Below, piece by piece: positions 8,670 through 20,814 of a stretch of 64,000 bases of DNA. Within the stretch, counting starts at the first letter, position 1. Each line of letters starts with the position of its first letter. The stretch lies in contig NZ_CP124576.1 in the NCBI RefSeq assembly GCF_000281715.2, positions 1,743,501 through 1,807,500 on the forward strand, written 5' to 3'. The stretch is from Sphingobium sp. AP49. GTDB lineage: Bacteria > Pseudomonadota > Alphaproteobacteria > Sphingomonadales > Sphingomonadaceae. The notes under the pieces were generated by a model, which did no database searches, was not told where the DNA came from, and saw nothing but the letters and a program-made list of their open reading frames with translations. The position numbers and the translations under genes are program-made.

Positions 8670-9461
8670 ATGGGCCATTCTGCACCCAAGATCGTGAACC
8701 CGGAAGGGATCGCCGAGGAAATCGGCGCCCTGCTGGGGTCTATGCTGATCGAAACCATCGATCATGCCGACGAGCTGACCTTCGTTGTCGCGCGCGACGA
8801 ACTGGCCAATGCCATGGTCGCGCTGCGCGACATGGCGCATTACCAGCAGCTGATGGAAATCGCCGGCGTCGACTATCCGGAACGTCCGGACCGGTTCGAG
8901 GTCTGCTATCATCTGCTCAGCGTCACGCGGAACCACCGCGTCCGCGTCAAGGTGTCGACCGACGAGGATACGCCGGTGCCGACCGTGACGCATCTCTGGC
9001 CGGTCGCCGGCTGGCTGGAGCGCGAAGTGTTCGACATGTATGGCGTCATCTTCGACGGCAACACCGACCTGCGCCGCATCCTGACCGACTATGGCTTCAA
9101 GGGCCATCCGCAGCGCAAGGACTTCCCGCTGACCGGCTATGTCGAGCTGCGCTATTCCGAGGAAGACAAGCGCGTCGTCTATGAGCCGGTGAAGCTGGCC
9201 CAGGACTTCCGCAGCTTCGACTTCATGTCGCCCTGGGAAGGTGCGCAATATGTGCTGCCGGGCGACGAGAAGGCGGCGGCCCCTGCCGCTCCTGCGCCCG
9301 CAGCCGCGCCCACGCCCAAGGCGACGGAAAGCAAGGCCGATACCGGTGCTGGCGATGCCGCCAACAAGAAGGCCGAGGAAAAGTCGGCCGACGCGCCGGC
9401 CAAGCCCGCCGCTGAAACCGATGAAGGCAAGGGGGCTGCCAAGCCCGAAGGTAAGGCCTGA
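8670..9461 (+). CDS. nuoC: NADH-quinone oxidoreductase subunit C with long Ala/Lys tail
   Basis: Peripheral-arm scaffold subunit (30 kDa family). The core shows the diagnostic blocks [15 protein letters not shown] and [20 protein letters not shown]. After the normal end near residue 200 there is a tail of about 60 residues made mainly of Ala, Pro, Lys and Glu, predicted to be disordered and not part of the usual subunit. The start ATG at 8670 follows the nuoB stop closely. nuoD begins inside its stop codon. Confidence 0.94.
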   Translation: MGHSAPKIVNPEGIAEEIGALLGSMLIETIDHADELTFVVARDELANAMVALRDMAHYQQLMEIAGVDYPERPDRFEVCYHLLSVTRNHRVRVKVSTDEDTPVPTVTHLWPVAGWLEREVFDMYGVIFDGNTDLRRILTDYGFKGHPQRKDFPLTGYVELRYSEEDKRVVYEPVKLAQDFRSFDFMSPWEGAQYVLPGDEKAAAPAAPAPAAAPTPKATESKADTGAGDAANKKAEEKSADAPAKPAAETDEGKGAAKPEGKA

Positions 9462-10696
9462 TGTCCGATTATCTGGAAAAAATGGATCATGTCACCGATG
9501 CGGCGGACCCGTCGTACGGCGACACGGAAATCCAGAACTACACGATCAACTTCGGCCCGCAGCATCCGGCTGCGCACGGCGTTCTGCGTCTGGTCATGGA
9601 GCTGGACGGTGAAATCGTCGAGCGCTGCGACCCGCATGTCGGCCTGCTGCATCGCGGCACCGAGAAGCTGATCGAGTACAAGACCTATATGCAGGCGCTG
9701 CCCTATTTCGACCGGCTGGACTATTGTTCGCCGCTCGGCATGGAGCACTCCTATGTGCTGGCGGTCGAAAAGCTGCTGAACCTGGAAGTGCCGCTGCGCG
9801 CGCAATATCTGCGCGTGTTCTTCGCGGAACTGACCCGTATCTGCAATCACATGCTGAACCTCGGATCGCACGTCATGGACGTCGGCGCGATGACGCCGAA
9901 CCTGTGGTTGTTCGAAATCCGCGAGGACTGTCTCAACTTCTTCGAGCGCGCCTCGGGTGCCCGCATGCACTCGGCCTATTTCCGGCCGGGCGGCGTGCAT
10001 CAGGATGTGCCGCTCAAGCTGCTGACTGACATTGCCGACTGGCTCGACACCCGTCTGCCGCGCCTGTTCGAGGACGCGATGAGCCTGGTCGTCGACAACC
10101 GCATCTTCAAGCAGCGCAATGTCGATATCTCGATCGTCAGCAAGGAAGACGCGCTGAAGTGGGGCTTCTCCGGTCCCATGCTGCGTGGCTCGGGCATCGC
10201 CTGGGACATCCGCAAGGCGCAACCCTACGACGTATATGACCGCATGGACTTCGACGTTCCGGTCGGCACCGCCTATGACTGCTATGACCGGTTCATGGTC
10301 CGCGTCGAGGAAGTGCGCCAGTCCGCGCGCATCATGAAGCAGTGCCTCAGCGAAATGCCCGAAGGGCCGATCGCCAGCTTCGACCGCAAGGTCTCACCGC
10401 CCAAGCGCGGCGAGATGAAGCGGGACATGGAAGCGCTGATCCACCACTTCAAGCTCTATACCGAGGGCTTCCACGTCCCGGCGGGCGAAGTCTATGTGGC
10501 GACCGAAAGCCCCAAGGGCGAATTCGGCGTCTATCTGGTCAGCGACGGCTCCAACAAGCCCTATCGCTGCAAGATCCGCCCGACCGCCTTCTCGCACCTG
10601 CAAGCTATGGACTTCATGATGAAGGGCCACATGCTCGCCGACACCACCGCTGTACTGGGCGCGATGGACATCGTGTTCGGAGAATGTGACCGATAA
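9461..10696 (+). CDS. nuoD: NADH-quinone oxidoreductase subunit D
   Basis: The 49 kDa subunit that forms the quinone pocket with NuoB. Typical blocks are seen: [20 protein letters not shown] near the N-terminus, [30 protein letters not shown] and the [11 protein letters not shown] segment. At 411 residues it is a separate gene, not fused to nuoC as in enterobacteria. It is coupled by overlap at both ends. Confidence 0.96.
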   Translation: MSDYLEKMDHVTDAADPSYGDTEIQNYTINFGPQHPAAHGVLRLVMELDGEIVERCDPHVGLLHRGTEKLIEYKTYMQALPYFDRLDYCSPLGMEHSYVLAVEKLLNLEVPLRAQYLRVFFAELTRICNHMLNLGSHVMDVGAMTPNLWLFEIREDCLNFFERASGARMHSAYFRPGGVHQDVPLKLLTDIADWLDTRLPRLFEDAMSLVVDNRIFKQRNVDISIVSKEDALKWGFSGPMLRGSGIAWDIRKAQPYDVYDRMDFDVPVGTAYDCYDRFMVRVEEVRQSARIMKQCLSEMPEGPIASFDRKVSPPKRGEMKRDMEALIHHFKLYTEGFHVPAGEVYVATESPKGEFGVYLVSDGSNKPYRCKIRPTAFSHLQAMDFMMKGHMLADTTAVLGAMDIVFGECDR

Positions 10697-11379
10697 TGGC
10701 TGACGCAGTTCATATCCCCGATGAGGCCGAAACCCGCGCGCGCTGGGGCGCGTTCGAGTGGACGCCCGAAAATGCCGAGCAGGCGAAGAAGGTCATCGCG
10801 CGCTATCCCGCCGGTCGCCAGCAGTCGGCGGTGATGCCGCTGCTCGATCTGGCCCAGCGCCAGGTCGGTGCGGAAACGCAGACCAATGGCTGGCTGCCGG
10901 TTCCGGTCATGGAATATATCGGGCGTCAGCTCGATATGCCGTACATGCGCGTCTATGAGGTCGCGACCTTCTACACCATGTACAATCTGGCACCGGTCGG
11001 CCGCTACCATGTGCAGGTCTGCGGCACGACGCCGTGCATGCTGCGCGGGTCGGACGATGTCTTTGCCGCGTGCAAGAACAAGGGCCTGGTCAAGGGCGGC
11101 ACGACCCCCGACGGCCTGTTCACCCTCAATGAGGTCGAATGCCTTGGTGCCTGCGCCAACGCGCCGATGGTCCAGATCAACGACGATAACTTCGAAGATC
11201 TGACCTACGACAGCACCATCGCCATCCTGGAAACGCTGGCCGCCGGCGGCCAGCCCAAGATCGGCCCGCAGATCGATCGCCAGACCAGCGCGCCGGAAGG
11301 TGGCCCGACCACCCTCAAGGAGATGGTCGGCGAAAATCACGATTATCGTGGTCAATGGAACGAAGGAGCGACGGCATGA
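10696..11379 (+). CDS. nuoE: NADH-quinone oxidoreductase subunit E
   Basis: The 24 kDa thioredoxin-like subunit with the [2Fe-2S] cluster N1a. Ligands are visible as CGTTPC near 114-119 and [11 protein letters not shown] near 153-163. At 227 residues it has a C-terminal extension of about 40 residues beyond the ferredoxin fold. It begins in the nuoD stop codon. Confidence 0.95.
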   Translation: MADAVHIPDEAETRARWGAFEWTPENAEQAKKVIARYPAGRQQSAVMPLLDLAQRQVGAETQTNGWLPVPVMEYIGRQLDMPYMRVYEVATFYTMYNLAPVGRYHVQVCGTTPCMLRGSDDVFAACKNKGLVKGGTTPDGLFTLNEVECLGACANAPMVQINDDNFEDLTYDSTIAILETLAAGGQPKIGPQIDRQTSAPEGGPTTLKEMVGENHDYRGQWNEGATA

Positions 11380-12710
11380 CCGATGCACCCGCACCGGCCC
11401 CCTTCGTCGGGCCGCTGTCCGACAAGGACCGCATCTTCACCAACGTCCACGGCTTCCAGGATTGGGGTGTCGACGCCGCGATGAAGCGTGGCGATTGGGA
11501 CAATACCAAGAAGCTGATGGAAATCGGCCAGGACGCGATCATCGACACCATCAAGGCGTCGAACCTGCGCGGCCGTGGTGGCGCCGGCTTCCCGACCGGC
11601 ATGAAGTGGAGCTTCATGCCCAAGGAAAGCAAGGACGGCCGTCCCAGCTTCCTCGTCATCAACGCTGACGAATCCGAACCGGGTTCCTGCAAGGACCGCG
11701 AAATCATCCGCCACGATCCGCATAAGCTGATCGAAGGCGCGCTGATCGCCGGTTTCGCGATGCGGGCGCGCGCCGCCTACATCTATATCCGCGGCGAATT
11801 CATCTATGAGGCGAAGGTGCTCTTCGCCGCCGTCGAGCAGGCCTATGAAAAGGGCTTCATCGGCAAGAATGCCTGCGGTTCGGGCTATGATTTCGACGTG
11901 TTCGTCCATCGTGGCGCCGGCGCCTATATCTGCGGCGAGGAAACCGCCCAGATCGAAAGCATCGAGGGCAAGAAGGGCCAGCCCCGCCTGAAGCCGCCTT
12001 TCCCGGCCGGCGCGGGCCTCTATGGCTGCCCTACCACCGTCAACAACGTGGAATCGATCGCGGTTGCGCCGACGATCCTGCGTCGCGGCGCCGCCTGGTT
12101 CAACGGCTTTGGCCGAGAGAATAATCGCGGCACCAAGCTGTTCCAGATCAGCGGTCATGTGAACAAGCCCTGCGTCGTCGAGGAATCGATGTCGATCCCG
12201 TTCCGTGAACTGATCGACCGCCATTGCGGCGGCATCCGTGGCGGCTGGGACAATCTGCTCGCGGTCATTCCGGGCGGGTCGTCGGTGCCGCTGGTTCCTG
12301 CGAAGGAAATCATGGACGCACCGATGGACTTTGACGGTCTGCGCGCGCTGGGCTCGGGCCTGGGCACCGCCGCTGTCATCGTCATGGACAAGTCGACCGA
12401 CATCGTTCGCGCCATTTCGCGTCTCTCCTACTTCTACAAGCATGAGAGCTGCGGCCAGTGCACGCCGTGCCGCGAAGGCACCGGCTGGATGTGGCGCGTC
12501 ATGGAGCGTTTGCGCACCGGCGACGCCGACCAGAGCGAAATCGACATGCTGTTCCAGGTGACCAAGCAGGTTGAAGGCCACACCATCTGTGCGCTTGGCG
12601 ACGCGGCGGCATGGCCGATCCAGGGGCTGATCCGGCACTTCCGTCCGGAAATCGAGCGCCGGATCAACGAGAACAAGGGTAGTGCCCCCGTCATGGAGGC
12701 AGCGGAGTAA
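11376..12710 (+). CDS. nuoF: NADH-quinone oxidoreductase subunit F
   Basis: The 51 kDa subunit that oxidises NADH through FMN and cluster N3. The glycine-rich FMN/NADH loops ([15 protein letters not shown] and [12 protein letters not shown]) and the cluster motif [12 protein letters not shown] are intact. The ATG at 11376 is preferred because GAAGGAG lies ahead of it and it overlaps the nuoE stop; an in-frame ATG 21 bases earlier has no ribosome site. Confidence 0.96.
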   Translation: MTDAPAPAPFVGPLSDKDRIFTNVHGFQDWGVDAAMKRGDWDNTKKLMEIGQDAIIDTIKASNLRGRGGAGFPTGMKWSFMPKESKDGRPSFLVINADESEPGSCKDREIIRHDPHKLIEGALIAGFAMRARAAYIYIRGEFIYEAKVLFAAVEQAYEKGFIGKNACGSGYDFDVFVHRGAGAYICGEETAQIESIEGKKGQPRLKPPFPAGAGLYGCPTTVNNVESIAVAPTILRRGAAWFNGFGRENNRGTKLFQISGHVNKPCVVEESMSIPFRELIDRHCGGIRGGWDNLLAVIPGGSSVPLVPAKEIMDAPMDFDGLRALGSGLGTAAVIVMDKSTDIVRAISRLSYFYKHESCGQCTPCREGTGWMWRVMERLRTGDADQSEIDMLFQVTKQVEGHTICALGDAAAWPIQGLIRHFRPEIERRINENKGSAPVMEAAE

Positions 12711-12712
12711 CC

Positions 12713-14719
12713 ATGCCGAAGGTCAAAGTAGACGGCGTAGAACTCGAAGTCCCGGCGGGCGCCACAGTCCTCCAGGCTTGCGAGCAGGCGGGGAAGGAAA
12801 TCCCCCGTTTCTGCTATCATGAGCGCCTTTCCATCGCCGGCAATTGCCGCATGTGCCTGGTCGAGGTGAAGCCTGGACCGCCCAAGCCGCAGGCGTCGTG
12901 CGCGCTTCCGGCCACCGAAGGCCAGGAAATCCGCACCGACAGCGAAATGGTCAAGAAGGCCCGCGAAGGGGTGATGGAGTTCCTGCTCATCAACCACCCG
13001 CTGGATTGCCCGATCTGCGACCAGGGCGGCGAGTGCGATCTTCAGGACCAGTCGGTCGCCTATGGCCGTGGTTCGTCGCGCTATGACGAGAACAAGCGCG
13101 CCGTCACCGAGAAGAATATGGGTCCGATCGTCAAGACGGTCATGACCCGCTGCATCCAGTGCACCCGTTGCGTGCGCTTTGCAGAGGAAGTCGCGGGCGT
13201 GCCGGAAATCGGCGCCATCTATCGCGGCGAGAATATGCAGATCACCACCTATCTCGAACATGCCGCCAAGAGTGAGCTGTCGGGCAATGTGGTCGACCTG
13301 TGCCCGGTCGGCGCGCTGACCGCCAAGCCCTACGCTTTCGAAGCGCGTCCGTGGGAACTCAAGAAGACCCATGCGATCGACGTGATGGACGCGCTCGGCA
13401 CCAACATCCGCCTCGACAGCCGCGGTCGTCAGGTGCTGCGCGCCGTGCCGCGCATCAATGACGACGTGAACGAGGAGTGGGCGTCGGACAAGACCCGTCA
13501 CAATGTCGACGGTCTGGTCCGCAAGCGTCTCGACAAGCCGTTCGTCCGCAAGGATGGCAAGCTGGTTCCGGCGACCTGGGCGGAAGCCTTCGCCGCCGTC
13601 GCCGCTGTCCAGCATGGCGGCAGCGTCGCGGCGATCGCCGGCGACCTGCTCGACTGCGAAACCATGTTCGCCGGCAAGGCGCTGGTCGAAAAGCTCGGCG
13701 GTTCGCTGCTGGAAGGCCGCCAGACCGGCCTGTCCTACGACGTGTCGAGCCTGTCGTCGGTGGTGTTCAACACGCCGCTCGCCGATCTCGAAACCGCGGA
13801 CGTCATCCTGCTGGTCGGCACCAACCTGCGCTGGGAAGCGCCGCTGGTGAACACCCGCATCCGCAAGGCGATCAAGAAGGGCGCGAAGGTCTTCGCCGTC
13901 GGTCCCGAATTCGACCTGACCTACAAGGTCGAATGGCTGGGCAATGACGCGTCGCTGCTGGCCAAGCTGCCGGAAGCCGTGCTCGAAGCCTTCAAGGGCG
14001 CTGCCCGTCCGGCGATGATCGTCGGTGGCGGCGTGCTGGCCAAGGACGGCGCGCATGGCGACACGCTGGCGCTGGTCGAGACGCTGGGCCTGATCAAGGA
14101 CGGTTGGAACGGTTACAACGTCCTGCACTTCGCGGCGGCCCGCATGGGCGGCTTGATGCTGGGCTATGCGACCAAGGGTGGCATCAAGGCGGTGGCTGCG
14201 GCCGCGCCGAAGCTGCTCTTCTCGCTTGGCGCCGACGAAGTCGACTATTCGGCCTTCGAGGGCAGCTTCAAGGTCTATGTCGGCCATCATGGCGACAAGG
14301 GCGCCCATGCGGCGGACGTGATCCTGCCGGGCGCAAGCTATGCCGAAAAGGCCGGCACCTACGTCAACCTGGAAGGCCGGGTGCAGTTCGGTGAAAAGGC
14401 CGTGTTCGCGCCGGGCGACGCCCGCGAGGACTGGTCGATCCTGCGCGCCCTGTCGGAAGCGCTGGGTGCCAAGCTGCCGTTCGACAGCTTCGACGCGCTG
14501 CGTGGCCAGATGGTCAAGGCGGTTCCCGCGCTCGGTGTCGAAGGTATCGCCGACTATGGCTGGTCGGTCCCGTCGCTGCCGACCGGTGCGACCGGCGAGC
14601 TGGGTTCGCCGATCAAGGATTTCTACCTCACCAACGCGATCTGCCGCGCCAGCCCGACGATGCAGCAATGCTCGGCCGAGCTGATCCATGGTGAAAGCTT
14701 CGCGGAGGCCGCAGAGTGA
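12713..14719 (+). CDS. nuoG: NADH-quinone oxidoreductase subunit G
   Basis: The 75 kDa peripheral subunit. The N-terminal part binds three Fe-S clusters: [2Fe-2S] cysteines in [16 protein letters not shown], the His/Cys ligands of N5 in [18 protein letters not shown], and N4 in [11 protein letters not shown] with a later CPVG. The remainder is a molybdopterin-oxidoreductase-like fold that binds no cofactor in complex I. 668 residues, usual for alphaproteobacteria. Confidence 0.96.
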   Translation: MPKVKVDGVELEVPAGATVLQACEQAGKEIPRFCYHERLSIAGNCRMCLVEVKPGPPKPQASCALPATEGQEIRTDSEMVKKAREGVMEFLLINHPLDCPICDQGGECDLQDQSVAYGRGSSRYDENKRAVTEKNMGPIVKTVMTRCIQCTRCVRFAEEVAGVPEIGAIYRGENMQITTYLEHAAKSELSGNVVDLCPVGALTAKPYAFEARPWELKKTHAIDVMDALGTNIRLDSRGRQVLRAVPRINDDVNEEWASDKTRHNVDGLVRKRLDKPFVRKDGKLVPATWAEAFAAVAAVQHGGSVAAIAGDLLDCETMFAGKALVEKLGGSLLEGRQTGLSYDVSSLSSVVFNTPLADLETADVILLVGTNLRWEAPLVNTRIRKAIKKGAKVFAVGPEFDLTYKVEWLGNDASLLAKLPEAVLEAFKGAARPAMIVGGGVLAKDGAHGDTLALVETLGLIKDGWNGYNVLHFAAARMGGLMLGYATKGGIKAVAAAAPKLLFSLGADEVDYSAFEGSFKVYVGHHGDKGAHAADVILPGASYAEKAGTYVNLEGRVQFGEKAVFAPGDAREDWSILRALSEALGAKLPFDSFDALRGQMVKAVPALGVEGIADYGWSVPSLPTGATGELGSPIKDFYLTNAICRASPTMQQCSAELIHGESFAEAAE

Positions 14720-15765
14720 CCGCTTTCTTCCAAGGCCTTGGCCTGCCTTTCGAAGGCGCCTGGCTGCTTTCGACCATTATCGGTATCCTGGTCATCGCAC
14801 TGCCGCTGATGCTGGCCGTCGCCATGATCATCTATGCCGACCGCAAGATCTGGGCGGCCATGGCGCTGCGCCGTGGTCCCAACGTCGTCGGCCCGCTGGG
14901 CCTGCTTCAGTCCTTCGCGGACGGCCTCAAGGTCTTCCTGCAGGAAACCATCGTTCCTTCGGCGTCGAACAAGGCCCTGTTCCTGATCGCGCCGATCATC
15001 ACCTTCACCGTGGCGCTGATGGCCTGGGCCGTCATCCCCTTCGGCGCCGGTGTGCTGGTGTCGAACATCAATGTCGGCCTGCTCTACATCCTCGCCATCT
15101 CGTCGCTCGGCGTTTACGGCGTAGTGCTGGCGGGCTGGGCGTCCAACTCCAAATATCCCTTCTACTCCGCGATCCGCGCTTCGGCGCAGATGATCAGCTA
15201 TGAAGTCTCGATCGGCTTCATCCTGATTACGGTCGTGCTGTGGGCCGGCAGCTTCAACATGTCGGCGATCGTGGAAAGCCAGAAGGGCTATTATGGCTTC
15301 CTCAACGGCAACGGCTTCAACCCGCTGCTGTTCCCGATGGCGATCATGTTCCTGATTTCGGCCATGGCGGAAACGGCGCGCGCGCCGTTCGACCTGACCG
15401 AAGCGGAATCCGAACTGGTCGCGGGTTACCAGACCGAATATTCGTCGATGGCCTTCGCCCTGTTCTGGCTCGGCGAATATGCCAACGTCATCCTGATGTG
15501 CGGCCTCAACGCGATCCTGTTCTGGGGTGGCTATCTGCCGCCGTTCGACTGGGCGCCGCTCTATCTGGTGCCGGGCATCATCTGGTTCCTGCTCAAGATC
15601 GCCTTCTTCTTCTTCGTCTTCTCCTGGGTGAAGGCGACGGTGCCCCGCTATCGTTATGACCAGCTGATGCGGCTGGGCTGGAAGATCTTCCTGCCGACCT
15701 CGCTCTTCTTCGTCTTCCTGGTTTCGGGCTTCCTCATGCTGACGCGCTATGGAGGCGCACAATGA
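14716..15765 (+). CDS. nuoH: NADH-quinone oxidoreductase subunit H
   Basis: Membrane subunit linking the quinone cavity to the proton-pumping arm. Eight or so hydrophobic helices, the [22 protein letters not shown] loop region and the [17 protein letters not shown] loop (acidic residues important for coupling) are all recognisable. Starts with GTG overlapping the nuoG stop; its stop overlaps nuoI. Confidence 0.96.
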   Translation: MTAFFQGLGLPFEGAWLLSTIIGILVIALPLMLAVAMIIYADRKIWAAMALRRGPNVVGPLGLLQSFADGLKVFLQETIVPSASNKALFLIAPIITFTVALMAWAVIPFGAGVLVSNINVGLLYILAISSLGVYGVVLAGWASNSKYPFYSAIRASAQMISYEVSIGFILITVVLWAGSFNMSAIVESQKGYYGFLNGNGFNPLLFPMAIMFLISAMAETARAPFDLTEAESELVAGYQTEYSSMAFALFWLGEYANVILMCGLNAILFWGGYLPPFDWAPLYLVPGIIWFLLKIAFFFFVFSWVKATVPRYRYDQLMRLGWKIFLPTSLFFVFLVSGFLMLTRYGGAQ

Positions 15766-16247
15766 GCCTCGGTTACTACGTCAAAAGCTTCACCCTCTGG
15801 GAGTTCGTGAAGGCGCACTGGCTGACCTTGAAATATTTCTTCAAGCCCAAGGCGACCATCAACTACCCGTATGAGAAGAACCCGATTTCGCCGCGTTTCC
15901 GTGGTGAACATGCGCTGCGCCGCTACCCCAACGGGGAAGAGCGCTGCATCGCGTGCAAGCTGTGCGAGGCCATTTGTCCGGCGCAGGCGATCACCATCGA
16001 GGCGCAGCCGCGCGACGATGGCAGCCGCCGCACCACGCGCTACGACATCGACATGACCAAGTGCATCTATTGCGGCTTCTGCCAGGAAGCCTGCCCGGTC
16101 GATGCCATTGTCGAAGGCCCGAACTTCGAGTTCGCGACCGAAACCCGCGAGGAGCTGATCTACGACAAGGCCAAGCTCCTGGAAAACGGTGACAAGTGGG
16201 AGCGTGCAATCGCCGCGAACCTTGCTGCCGATGCCCCCTATCGTTAA
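15762..16247 (+). CDS. nuoI: NADH-quinone oxidoreductase subunit I
   Basis: Ferredoxin-like subunit with clusters N6a and N6b. Two complete four-cysteine motifs: [12 protein letters not shown] and [12 protein letters not shown]. 161 residues, normal. Its ATG overlaps the nuoH stop. Confidence 0.97.
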   Translation: MSLGYYVKSFTLWEFVKAHWLTLKYFFKPKATINYPYEKNPISPRFRGEHALRRYPNGEERCIACKLCEAICPAQAITIEAQPRDDGSRRTTRYDIDMTKCIYCGFCQEACPVDAIVEGPNFEFATETREELIYDKAKLLENGDKWERAIAANLAADAPYR

Positions 16248-16276
16248 GCCGCCGGCGTCAAAGGGAATATGAACCT

Positions 16277-16888
16277 GTGATCCACGTCCTCGCCTTTTAC
16301 CTGTTTGCCATTCTGGTGGTGAGCAGCGGCGCGCTCACGATATTGTCGCGCAACCCGGTCCATTCGGTCCTCTGGCTGATCCTGGCCTTCTTCAACGCTG
16401 CCGGTCTGATGATCCTGCTCGGCGCCGAATTCATCGCGATGCTGCTTGTCATTGTCTATGTCGGCGCGGTCGCGGTGCTGTTCCTGTTCGTCGTCATGAT
16501 GCTTGACATCGACTTCGCCGAACTGCGCGCCGGCTTCGTCAGCTATCTGCCGTTCGGCCTGCTGATCGCGCTTGTGCTGCTGGCGGAAATCGTCCTCGGC
16601 ATCGGCCTGTGGAGCGCCGGCCCGGTTGAACTCGCGCAGCGTGCGGCCCCGGCCAATCCGGAACTTTCCAACATCCAGGCGATCGGCGGTATCCTCTACA
16701 CCCGCTACATCTTCCTGTTCGAGGCGGCGGGTATCGTCCTGCTGGTCGCGATGATCGGCGCCATCGTGCTGACCCATCGTGCCCGTGGCGGCGTCCGTGG
16801 CCAGAATGTTGCCAAGCAGAACCGCCGTCGTCCGCAGGACGCCGTGCGCAACATCAATCAGCCCGTGGGGCAGGGGGTGGAGCTGTGA
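16277..16888 (+). CDS. nuoJ: NADH-quinone oxidoreductase subunit J
   Basis: Membrane subunit with five hydrophobic helices, including the pi-bulge helix region [19 protein letters not shown]. The GTG at 16277 follows AAGGGAA by 9 bases; the nearby ATG at 16268 runs into a stop after two codons. The C-terminal 35 residues are a basic cytosolic tail. nuoK starts inside its stop. Confidence 0.94.
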   Translation: MIHVLAFYLFAILVVSSGALTILSRNPVHSVLWLILAFFNAAGLMILLGAEFIAMLLVIVYVGAVAVLFLFVVMMLDIDFAELRAGFVSYLPFGLLIALVLLAEIVLGIGLWSAGPVELAQRAAPANPELSNIQAIGGILYTRYIFLFEAAGIVLLVAMIGAIVLTHRARGGVRGQNVAKQNRRRPQDAVRNINQPVGQGVEL

Positions 16889-17190
16889 TCGGCCTTCAAC
16901 ATTATATGGTGGTCAGCGCCATCCTCTTCGTGATGGGGGTGCTCGGCATCTTCATCAACCGCAAGAATGTCATCATCATCCTGATGGCGATCGAGCTGAT
17001 CCTCCTCAGCGTGAACATCAACCTCGTCGCCTTCAGCGCCTTCCTGGGCGATCTGGTGGGCCAGGTCTTCTCGATGTTCGTGCTGACCGTCGCGGCGGGT
17101 GAAGCGGCCATCGGCCTCGCCATCCTCGTCATTTACTTCCGTGGTCGCGGCACCATCGCCGTCGACGATGTCAACCGGATGAAGGGCTGA
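16885..17190 (+). CDS. nuoK: NADH-quinone oxidoreductase subunit K
   Basis: Small three-helix membrane subunit (101 residues) forming part of the central hydrophilic axis. The conserved glutamates in helix 2 ([15 protein letters not shown]) and helix 3 ([13 protein letters not shown]) are present. GTG start overlapping nuoJ. Confidence 0.96.
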   Translation: MIGLQHYMVVSAILFVMGVLGIFINRKNVIIILMAIELILLSVNINLVAFSAFLGDLVGQVFSMFVLTVAAGEAAIGLAILVIYFRGRGTIAVDDVNRMKG

Positions 17191-17200
17191 GCCAAATCCC

Positions 17201-19261
17201 ATGATCCAGCTTATCGTCCTTCTCCCGCTGCTCGCCGCAGCCATCGCCGGCCTTGGCAACAAGGCCCTGGGCAAGCTCCCGGCGAAGATCGTCACGACCG
17301 GCGCGCTGTTCGCAGCTTGCGCCATGTCCTGGCCGATCTTCATCAGCTTCCTGACCGGCCACGCCGAACCCTATGTCGCGCCCGTCTTCACCTGGATCGA
17401 GAGCGGCACGTTCGACGCCCAGTGGGCGCTGCGGGTCGACACCATGACGGCGGTCATGCTGGTGGTCATCACCAGCGTGTCCAGCCTCGTCCACCTCTAT
17501 AGCTGGGGCTATATGGATGAAGAGCCGGATCAGCCGCGCTTCTTCGCCTATCTCTCGCTCTTCACCTTCGCGATGCTGATGCTCGTGACCGCGAACAATC
17601 TGCTGCAGATGTTCTTCGGTTGGGAAGGCGTGGGTCTGGCCTCCTACCTGCTGATCGGTTTCTGGTTCCGCAAGCCCTCGGCCAACGCGGCCGCGATCAA
17701 GGCGTTCGTCGTCAACCGCGTCGGCGACCTTGGCTTCATGATGGGCATTTTCGGCACCTATCTGGTGTTCAACACCATCTCGATCCCGGAAATCCTGGAA
17801 ATGGCGCCGTCGATGGCGGGTTCGACCATCGGCTTCCTGGGTCACCGCTTCGACACCATGACCGTGCTCTGCCTGCTGCTGTTCATCGGCGCGATGGGCA
17901 AGTCGGCGCAGCTGGGCCTTCACACCTGGCTTCCCGACGCGATGGAAGGCCCGACCCCGGTGTCGGCGCTGATCCACGCGGCCACCATGGTCACCGCCGG
18001 CGTCTTCATGGTCTGCCGTCTGTCGCCGATGTTCGAAATGTCGCCGACCGCGCTGACCGTGGTCACCTATGTCGGTGCCGCCACCTGTCTGTTCGCCGCC
18101 ACCGTCGGCACCGTGCAGACGGACATCAAGCGCGTCATCGCCTATTCGACCTGTTCGCAGCTGGGCTACATGTTCTTTGCGGCCGGTTGCGGCGCTTATG
18201 GCGCGGCGATGTTCCACCTCTTCACCCACGCCTTCTTCAAGGCGCTGCTGTTCCTGGGCGCTGGCTCGGTTATCCACGCGATGCACCATGAGCAGGACAT
18301 GCGCTACTATGGCGGCCTGCGTAAGAAGATCCCCGTGACCTTCTGGACCATGACGCTCGGTACCCTCGCCATCACGGGCGTCGGCCTGCCGCTCGTCGGC
18401 GTCGGTTTCGCCGGCTTCTACTCGAAGGACGGTATTCTCGAAGCGGCCTTCGCTTCGGGCGGTGCGGGCATCGGTGCCTATTATGTCGGCGTGTTCGCCG
18501 CGCTGCTGACCAGCTTCTACAGCTGGCGCCTGGTCTTCCTGACCTTCTTCGGCAAGCCGCGCTGGACCCAGTCGGAACATATCCAGCATGCCCTCCATGA
18601 CTCCCATGGGCATGACGATCACGGCCACGGCCATGACGATCACGCACACGCCGATCATGGCCATGACCATCATGCCCATGACGCTGGCGACGGCACCGGT
18701 GGCTACCACCCGCATGAAAGCGGCCTGGTCATGCTGATCCCGCTGCTGGTCCTCAGCCTGGGCGCCGTGTTCGCCGGCTTCGTCTTCCACGACCAGTTCA
18801 TTGGTCCGGAAGGGGGCATCGAGTTCTGGAAGGGCGCGCTCGCGTTCGACAGCCACCTGATGCACGCCGCGCATGAAGTGCCGACCTGGGTCAAGTTCGG
18901 TCCGTTCACCGTGATGCTGACCGGCCTGGTCATTGCCTGGCTGGCCTACATCAAGAACACCGACTGGCCGCAGCGCTTCGTCGCCACCTTCGGCGCACTG
19001 CACCAGTTCCTGCTGAACAAGTGGTATTTTGACGAGCTGTACAACTTCCTGTTCGTCAAGCCCGCCTTCGCTTTCGGCCGCTTCTTCTGGCAGTTCGGTG
19101 ACGTCGGCTTCATCGACCGCTTCGGCCCCAACGGGCTGGCTGCTCTGGTCGTGCAGGGCAACAAGATCACCCGTCGGCTTCAGTCCGGCTACCTCTACAC
19201 CTATGCGCTGGTGATGCTGATTGGCCTCGCCGCGGCTGCAACCTGGGCGATGACACGATAA
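17201..19261 (+). CDS. nuoL: NADH-quinone oxidoreductase subunit L with His-rich insert
   Basis: Distal antiporter-like proton-pumping subunit of 686 residues. The proton-channel residues lie in recognisable blocks such as [19 protein letters not shown] and [30 protein letters not shown]. Between membrane helices, at about residues 460-505 (bases 18590-18715), it carries a strikingly His/Asp-rich hydrophilic loop with roughly 18 His residues, which could bind metal ions. The C-terminal lateral helix region follows. Starts 10 bases after nuoK. Confidence 0.96.
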   Translation: MIQLIVLLPLLAAAIAGLGNKALGKLPAKIVTTGALFAACAMSWPIFISFLTGHAEPYVAPVFTWIESGTFDAQWALRVDTMTAVMLVVITSVSSLVHLYSWGYMDEEPDQPRFFAYLSLFTFAMLMLVTANNLLQMFFGWEGVGLASYLLIGFWFRKPSANAAAIKAFVVNRVGDLGFMMGIFGTYLVFNTISIPEILEMAPSMAGSTIGFLGHRFDTMTVLCLLLFIGAMGKSAQLGLHTWLPDAMEGPTPVSALIHAATMVTAGVFMVCRLSPMFEMSPTALTVVTYVGAATCLFAATVGTVQTDIKRVIAYSTCSQLGYMFFAAGCGAYGAAMFHLFTHAFFKALLFLGAGSVIHAMHHEQDMRYYGGLRKKIPVTFWTMTLGTLAITGVGLPLVGVGFAGFYSKDGILEAAFASGGAGIGAYYVGVFAALLTSFYSWRLVFLTFFGKPRWTQSEHIQHALHDSHGHDDHGHGHDDHAHADHGHDHHAHDAGDGTGGYHPHESGLVMLIPLLVLSLGAVFAGFVFHDQFIGPEGGIEFWKGALAFDSHLMHAAHEVPTWVKFGPFTVMLTGLVIAWLAYIKNTDWPQRFVATFGALHQFLLNKWYFDELYNFLFVKPAFAFGRFFWQFGDVGFIDRFGPNGLAALVVQGNKITRRLQSGYLYTYALVMLIGLAAAATWAMTR

Positions 19262-20814
19262 TGGACGGCTTCCCCATCCTCTCCCTGATGATGGCAGTGC
19301 CGATGGCTGGTGCCATCGCCTGCCTCTTCGCTGGCGCCAATAATGCGCGCTGGATTGCGCTGATCGCCACGCTGGTCGATCTGGTCCTGGGCATCGTCCT
19401 GTGGGTCAATTTCGATCAGTCGGGCGCTGGCGCCCAGTGGCAGTTCACCGAATATGCGCCGATCTTCGGCCGGTTCGCGTGGGCGCTCGGGATCGACGGC
19501 ATCGCCTTGCTGCTGATCGCACTGACCGTGTTCCTGATGCCGATCTGCATCGGCGCCAGCTGGAACGCGATCAACAAGCGCGTCGGCGAATATATGGCGG
19601 CGTTCCTGTTCATGGAGGTGCTGATGATCGGCGTCTTCACCGCACAGGATCTCTACCTCTTCTACATCATGTTCGAAGCCGGCCTGATCCCGATGTATCT
19701 GATCATCGGTATCTGGGGTGGTGCGAACCGTATCTACGCCTCGTACAAATTCTTCCTCTACACGCTGCTCGGCTCGGTCCTGATGCTGATCGCGATGATG
19801 TGGATGGTGCATGAGGCCGGCACGACCCGCATCCCCGACCTGATGGCGTACAACTTCGATCCGAAGATCCAGATCTGGCTGTTCCTCGCCTTCTTCGCCA
19901 GCTTCGCGGTGAAGATGCCGATGTGGCCGGTCCACACCTGGCTGCCCGACGCGCACGTTCAGGCGCCGACCGCCGGTTCGGTCATCCTGGCAGGCGTGCT
20001 GCTGAAGATGGGTGGCTACGGCTTCATCCGCTTCTCGCTGCCGATGTTCCCGGAAGCCTCGGCGCAGCTCGCGCCCTGGGTCTGGGGCCTGTCGATGGTC
20101 GCCGTCGTCTATACCAGCCTCATCGCGCTGGTTCAGTCGGACATGAAGAAGCTGATCGCCTATTCGTCGGTCGCCCACATGGCGATCGTCACCATCGGCC
20201 TGTTCGCCTTCAATCAGGCGGGCCTGGAAGGCGCGATGATGGTCATGCTGGGCCACGGCCTGGTGTCGGGCGCGCTGTTCCTGTGCGTCGGCGTCATCTA
20301 CGACCGCCTGCACACCCGTGAGATCAACCGCTATGGTGGCCTCGCGATCAACATGCCGCGCTACGCCGTGCTGTTCCTGCTCTTCACCATGGCTTCGGTC
20401 GGTCTGCCGGGCACCAGCAACTTCGTCGGCGAATTCCTGTCGCTGATGGGCATCTATCAGGTTTCGACCTGGGCGGCGCTGATCTGCACCACCGGCATCA
20501 TCCTGGGTGCGGCCTATATGCTCTACCTCTATCGCCGCATCTGCTACGGCGATCAGGTGAACGCCGATGCCGCCGCCATGCCCGACCTGTCGGCGCGTGA
20601 AATCTGGCTGCTCGCCCCGATTGCCGCGGCGGTGCTCTGGATGGGCGTCTATCCGGAAAGCTTCCTGGCCCCGATGCGTCCCGACATCCGCGCGCTCGAA
20701 GCGCGTCTCGCCCCTGCGGCTCCCGCAGGAGATTCCCAGATCAAGATGGGTGCGCCCAAGCCGGTAGGCGAGGGCCATCATGAAGAAGCCGCTGCGCACG
20801 GGGAGGCGCACTAA
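19261..20814 (+). CDS. nuoM: NADH-quinone oxidoreductase subunit M
   Basis: Antiporter-like proton-pumping subunit of 517 residues. Key blocks: FYIMFEAGLIPMYLIIGIWG (channel Glu) and MWPVHTWLPDAHVQAPTAGS. The last 35 residues form a hydrophilic tail ending with several His and Glu residues (GHHEEAAAHGEAH), reminiscent of the His-rich loop in the preceding nuoL product. Overlaps nuoL and nuoN by one base each. Confidence 0.96.
   Translation: MDGFPILSLMMAVPMAGAIACLFAGANNARWIALIATLVDLVLGIVLWVNFDQSGAGAQWQFTEYAPIFGRFAWALGIDGIALLLIALTVFLMPICIGASWNAINKRVGEYMAAFLFMEVLMIGVFTAQDLYLFYIMFEAGLIPMYLIIGIWGGANRIYASYKFFLYTLLGSVLMLIAMMWMVHEAGTTRIPDLMAYNFDPKIQIWLFLAFFASFAVKMPMWPVHTWLPDAHVQAPTAGSVILAGVLLKMGGYGFIRFSLPMFPEASAQLAPWVWGLSMVAVVYTSLIALVQSDMKKLIAYSSVAHMAIVTIGLFAFNQAGLEGAMMVMLGHGLVSGALFLCVGVIYDRLHTREINRYGGLAINMPRYAVLFLLFTMASVGLPGTSNFVGEFLSLMGIYQVSTWAALICTTGIILGAAYMLYLYRRICYGDQVNADAAAMPDLSAREIWLLAPIAAAVLWMGVYPESFLAPMRPDIRALEARLAPAAPAGDSQIKMGAPKPVGEGHHEEAAAHGEAH

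Noticed and set aside
17171..19003. A 610-codon open frame antisense to nuoL, and similar long antisense frames under nuoG, nuoM, nuoN and rnj
   Set aside because: They mirror the codon bias of GC-rich genes on the other strand, have compositions of mostly Arg, His, Asp and Gln, no ribosome sites and no recognisable domains.
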